Both the position numbers and the translations under genes were made by a program. 64,000 nt of DNA from CAINVV01 sp037137375. Its GTDB lineage: Bacteria > Bacteroidota > Bacteroidia > Bacteroidales > Prolixibacteraceae. This document shows positions 61,100 to 64,000 of this stretch, one piece after another (position 1 is the stretch's first letter; each line of letters opens with the position of its first letter). Under the pieces are notes generated by a model that worked only from the letters and a program-made list of their open reading frames with translations, had not been told where the DNA came from and did not search any database. The DNA lies in contig JBAXKJ010000004.1 of the NCBI GenBank assembly GCA_037137375.1, positions 144,729-208,728 on the forward strand, given 5' to 3'.

Positions 61100-63001
61100 A
61101 TGAGTGAACAAATCAAACACGAGTGTGGAATTGCCTTAATTAGACTACGTAAGCCGCTGGAATACTATCGATTGAAGTATGGCTCCTGGCAGTATGGGAT
61201 CAACAAACTCTATTTGATGATGGAAAAGCAGCACAACCGCGGTCAGGATGGCGCGGGTGTTGTTGGGGTAAAAGTCAACATGTCTCCCGGACAGGAATAT
61301 ATATTTCGTCATCGGTCCATCGATCCGAATCCCATTCGGGATGTCTTCGCAAAAGTGTTTAAGGAATTCAATTACGCTAACCAGCATTTCCCGAATGCTT
61401 TTCCCGATCCGACCTGGGCAAAATCCAATCTTCCATTTGCCGGCGAGCTCTATCTGGGTCACCTGAGGTACGGTACCTACGGACGGAACAGTGTGGAGTC
61501 TACCCACCCGGTGATGCGGCAAAACAACTGGCGTTCCCGTAACCTGGCCCTTGCCGGAAATTTCAACCTCACCAATGTAGATGAGCTTTTCAATCTTTTG
61601 GTAGCACTGGGTCAGTTTCCTAAGGGGTTTAACGATACCGTGACAGTGCTCGAAAAAGTGGGTCACTTCCTGGATGAGGAAAATGAACTGCTGTTCAGAC
61701 AATATAAGAATGAAGGATATGCCAACGCCGAGATTTCGCCTTTGATTGAAAAGAATATAGATATCAGGAAAGTTCTCGAGCGGGCGAGCCGCGACTGGGA
61801 TGGTGGTTATACTATCGGTGGAATCATCGGCCATGGAGATGCATTTGTCGTCCGCGATCCATGGGGCATCAGACCAGCTTTTTACTATTATGACGATGAA
61901 GTGGTAGTGGTGGCCTCGGAGAGACCCGTCCTGCAAACTGTCATGAATACAGGATGGAACAGTATCAACGAAATCCAGCCGGGCCATGCATTGATCATCA
62001 AGATGGACGGAAGCGTCAAAGAGGAGATGGTCCGCGTTCCGCAGAAGCGCAGCTCCTGTTCCTTCGAACGAATCTATTTTTCGAGGGGCTCCGATCGCGA
62101 TATCTATAAGGAGCGCAAGAAGCTGGGGTTCCTGCTTGCCCCGACTATCCTGAAGGCTATCAACAACGATTTACAAAATACCGTCTTTTCATTTATTCCC
62201 AATACTGCAGAGACGGCTTTCCTCGGAATGATGGAGGGCATAAGGGCCGATTTGCTAAACTGGAAAAAGGAGAAGATTCACGCCCTGGGCGACAAAATGA
62301 CGGAAGATCAGATTGCTGAGATCATTTCTGTCCAGCCAAGGATGGAGAAGATTGCCATCAAAGATGTGAAGATGCGGACCTTCATTGCCGACGACAACAG
62401 CCGCGACGATTTGGTAAGCCATGTCTATGATGTGACTTACGGAGTAGTTGAAAATGAGAAGGATACGCTTGTGGTAATTGATGATTCCATTGTAAGGGGA
62501 ACGACACTCAAGCAGAGTATTCTGAAGAGTCTGGACAGGCTTAAGCCGAAAAAAATAATCATCATCTCCTCCGCTCCACAGATTCGGTACCCCGATTGTT
62601 ATGGAATCGATATGGCCATTCTCGCTAAATTTGTAGCTTTTGAGGCAGCCATCAAACTCTTGAAGGAGCGAGGAAAATCTGCTGTAATTCATGAGGTATA
62701 CCGCAAATGTAAGGATCAGCAACATCTTCCGAAGGAGGAGATGGTTAATTATGTAAAGGAGATCTACCGACCGTTCACGGATGAAGATATTTCCTGTAAA
62801 ATTGCTCAGTTGCTGACACCTTTTGATTGCAAAGCTGAGGTGGAGATAGTTTACCAGACTGTAGAAAATCTTCACATTGCCTGCCCAAATGACCTGGGCG
62901 ACTGGTATTTCACAGGCGATTATCCTACCCCTGGTGGTAATAAAGTTGTTAATACCGCATTTATCAACTATATCGAGGGTATTGACGGAAGAGCTTACTG
63001 A
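61100..63001 (+). CDS. Long PurF-like amidophosphoribosyltransferase family protein
   Basis: A 633-residue protein with an N-terminal class II glutamine amidotransferase domain and a C-terminal phosphoribosyltransferase domain (VVIDDSIVRGTTLKQ PRPP loop). C9 (HECGIAL), after a short leader that may be trimmed, is the glutaminase nucleophile. Standard PurF has about 470-505 residues; the extra length comes from insertions in the first half and a C-terminal extension. This long form is found widely in Bacteroidota, often beside a separate normal PurF. It may catalyse the first step of purine synthesis or a related reaction. It ends seven bases inside the convergent GNAT gene. Confidence 0.82.
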   Translation: MSEQIKHECGIALIRLRKPLEYYRLKYGSWQYGINKLYLMMEKQHNRGQDGAGVVGVKVNMSPGQEYIFRHRSIDPNPIRDVFAKVFKEFNYANQHFPNAFPDPTWAKSNLPFAGELYLGHLRYGTYGRNSVESTHPVMRQNNWRSRNLALAGNFNLTNVDELFNLLVALGQFPKGFNDTVTVLEKVGHFLDEENELLFRQYKNEGYANAEISPLIEKNIDIRKVLERASRDWDGGYTIGGIIGHGDAFVVRDPWGIRPAFYYYDDEVVVVASERPVLQTVMNTGWNSINEIQPGHALIIKMDGSVKEEMVRVPQKRSSCSFERIYFSRGSDRDIYKERKKLGFLLAPTILKAINNDLQNTVFSFIPNTAETAFLGMMEGIRADLLNWKKEKIHALGDKMTEDQIAEIISVQPRMEKIAIKDVKMRTFIADDNSRDDLVSHVYDVTYGVVENEKDTLVVIDDSIVRGTTLKQSILKSLDRLKPKKIIIISSAPQIRYPDCYGIDMAILAKFVAFEAAIKLLKERGKSAVIHEVYRKCKDQQHLPKEEMVNYVKEIYRPFTDEDISCKIAQLLTPFDCKAEVEIVYQTVENLHIACPNDLGDWYFTGDYPTPGGNKVVNTAFINYIEGIDGRAY

Positions 63002-63966
63002 AAGCGCATCTTCGGATTATCCTGTTTTGTCACCAGCTCTTCGAGGTAAGAAGAAACATGACGGTCGATCTTGATGTCGTACATCTCTTCGATACTAAGC
63101 ATGATGCCTGTCTCTTCCACATTCCCGAATTCATCGCTGATTGCCGTTCCGAACGTACGCATGTTTGGGGTAAGGTTCATGTAGGCATTGATAAGTGGCG
63201 GAATATTTTCGCCAAGTTTTCTGACTTCCTGAGAGAGGATTTTGTATGCTTCCTCATATACCTTGCCATCGAACAGTTCTTTTAATTTTTCCTCATCGGC
63301 ATTCGTCGTCATCGGATGTTTGGCCCATACCAGGTGATCAGGATCAGCGAAAAACTGCCTGAAAAAATAGAGGATGAGGTTGCGGGCATCCTGGTTATAG
63401 TTGGTGTACATGGTCACTTTACCGAAGAAATATTTTACTTCAGGATAGTCGATCATGAGTGCACCCAGACCGTCCCAGAGATTGTCAAGTGCAAAAAGGG
63501 CCTTGGATCCGGCCTTGGAAGATTGATAATCCGGTTGAACGAAGGAGCGTCCAAGTTCAATTACATGGGGCATATAATCGCGGATAAATGTTTCTGAAAA
63601 ATTGAACAGATGCGCTGTTGCCAAAGGCACTTCTCCATTCAAATCCTGGCCCAGTTCATTGCAATGGATAAACCTGTATCCTCCTAAGATCTCCTTGTTG
63701 GCTGGATCCCATACGATCAGTTGTTTGTACGGATGAGTTTCTGACGTGTCGTACTGATCGAGATCAAGTTCTTCTCCAATGCCTCCACCTGCCATCCTGA
63801 AAGTAATCTCTCTGAGTCGGCCAATTTCGCGCATGAGATTGGGCGAATCGTGATAGGTAAGGATATATATCTCGTTATCAGCTTTATTCGTCGTTCTCTG
63901 AAATTTTTCCGGCGTAAGTTCTGCTTCCAGCAACTCTCTTGGAACTGGAGGAATGATCTCCTTCAT
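62995..63966 (-). CDS. GNAT-family N-acyltransferase, GlsB/OlsB-like
   Basis: A 323-residue protein of the hemolysin-like GNAT group (Acetyltransf_5 type). The stretch REITFRMAGGGIGEELDLDQYD is the usual substrate- and acyl-ACP-binding start, with later IELGRSFVQPDYQ and the FFGKVTMYTNYN region. In Bacteroides, GlsB of this type attaches a fatty acid to glycine in the glycine-lipid pathway. The partner O-acyltransferase would lie beyond the window edge, so the assignment is by family only. It overlaps the PurF-like stop by seven bases. Confidence 0.82.
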   Translation of the reverse strand: MKEIIPPVPRELLEAELTPEKFQRTTNKADNEIYILTYHDSPNLMREIGRLREITFRMAGGGIGEELDLDQYDTSETHPYKQLIVWDPANKEILGGYRFIHCNELGQDLNGEVPLATAHLFNFSETFIRDYMPHVIELGRSFVQPDYQSSKAGSKALFALDNLWDGLGALMIDYPEVKYFFGKVTMYTNYNQDARNLILYFFRQFFADPDHLVWAKHPMTTNADEEKLKELFDGKVYEEAYKILSQEVRKLGENIPPLINAYMNLTPNMRTFGTAISDEFGNVEETGIMLSIEEMYDIKIDRHVSSYLEELVTKQDNPKMRFQ

Positions 63967-63992
63967 CGTTAAAACAGTAATTAGTTCAAGTA

Positions 63993-64000
63993 CAAAAATA
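63993..64000 (-). promoter_or_regulatory. -7 box of the GNAT gene at the window edge
   Basis: On the minus strand TATTTTTG matches TAnnTTTG exactly, 26 bp before the ATG at 63966. The -33 element would be beyond the window. Confidence 0.5.

Noticed and set aside
61145..61987. 280-codon open frame opposite the PurF-like gene
   Set aside because: It lies wholly antisense to a well-supported conserved gene and has no recognisable domain; a shadow frame.

Overview
The window comes from a member of the Bacteroidota, most likely the order Bacteroidales. The evidence is a complete type IX secretion core (gldK/L/M/N plus porP), the RprX/RprY two-component pair, families seen mainly in this phylum (DUF4270, DUF6048, DUF6452, DUF5618, Big_5-type lipoproteins), a Bacteroidetes-type diheme succinate dehydrogenase, and many intergenic copies of the phylum's promoter element TAnnTTTG. 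No rRNA, tRNA, CRISPR array or complete insertion sequence was seen. Most of the window is ordinary chromosomal core.

Layout. 1-4519 (+): two LPP20-like envelope proteins, the first cut by the window edge, and a large secreted transglutaminase-like protein. 4578-5282 (-): dipeptidase E. 5606-9242 (+): a three-subunit biotin-dependent acyl-CoA carboxylase. 9359-11866 (-): ECF sigma factor, anti-sigma factor and a beta-barrel protein. 12101-15841 (+): two S41 proteases flanking a dCMP deaminase. 15857-20267 (-): an operon for a half-size glycogen-synthase-like protein, a DUF4270 lipoprotein, a Big_5 lipoprotein and a small protein. 20468-23052 (+): panC, panD, radA. 23053-32292 (-): topA, a degenerate arginase-fold protein, porP and gldKLMN, tightly packed as one likely seven-gene transcript. 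32497-34884 (-): TonB-dependent receptor. 35087-38522 (+): sdhCAB with a good promoter and a perfect terminator hairpin. 38689-43801: mixed hypothetical envelope genes, a metallophosphoesterase and lepA. 43798-48414 (-): rprXY and the acpP-fabF-rnc lipid operon. 48617-51242 (+): purN, ldcA, yraN, an MmcQ-like gene and an S4 protein. 51290-55567 (-): patatin lipase, U32 family protein and a carboxymuconolactone-decarboxylase-like protein. 55930-58868 (+): an AT-rich accessory-looking patch with a BlaI-type repressor, an M56 sensor protease and DUF5618. 59164-60516 (-): miaB. 60608-63001 (+): SPOR protein and a long PurF-like amidotransferase. 62995-63966 (-): GNAT acyltransferase resembling the glycine-lipid enzyme GlsB.

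The most unusual item is the BlaI/M56 pair at 55930-58180. The M56 sensor carries, after its last membrane helix, a stretch resembling the periplasmic part of Bacteroidetes ExbD and then a stretch resembling the N-terminal OstA/LptA-like jelly-roll of Bacteroidetes LptD. Just upstream lie two tandem ACTAA-N5-TTAGT dyads that look like the repressor's operator. This suggests a BlaR1-style proteolytic switch that could monitor outer-membrane or LPS-transport status, which I have not seen described. The same patch ends in three 16-bp repeats spaced exactly 31 bp apart. Domain assignments are from pattern memory and were not confirmed by any search.
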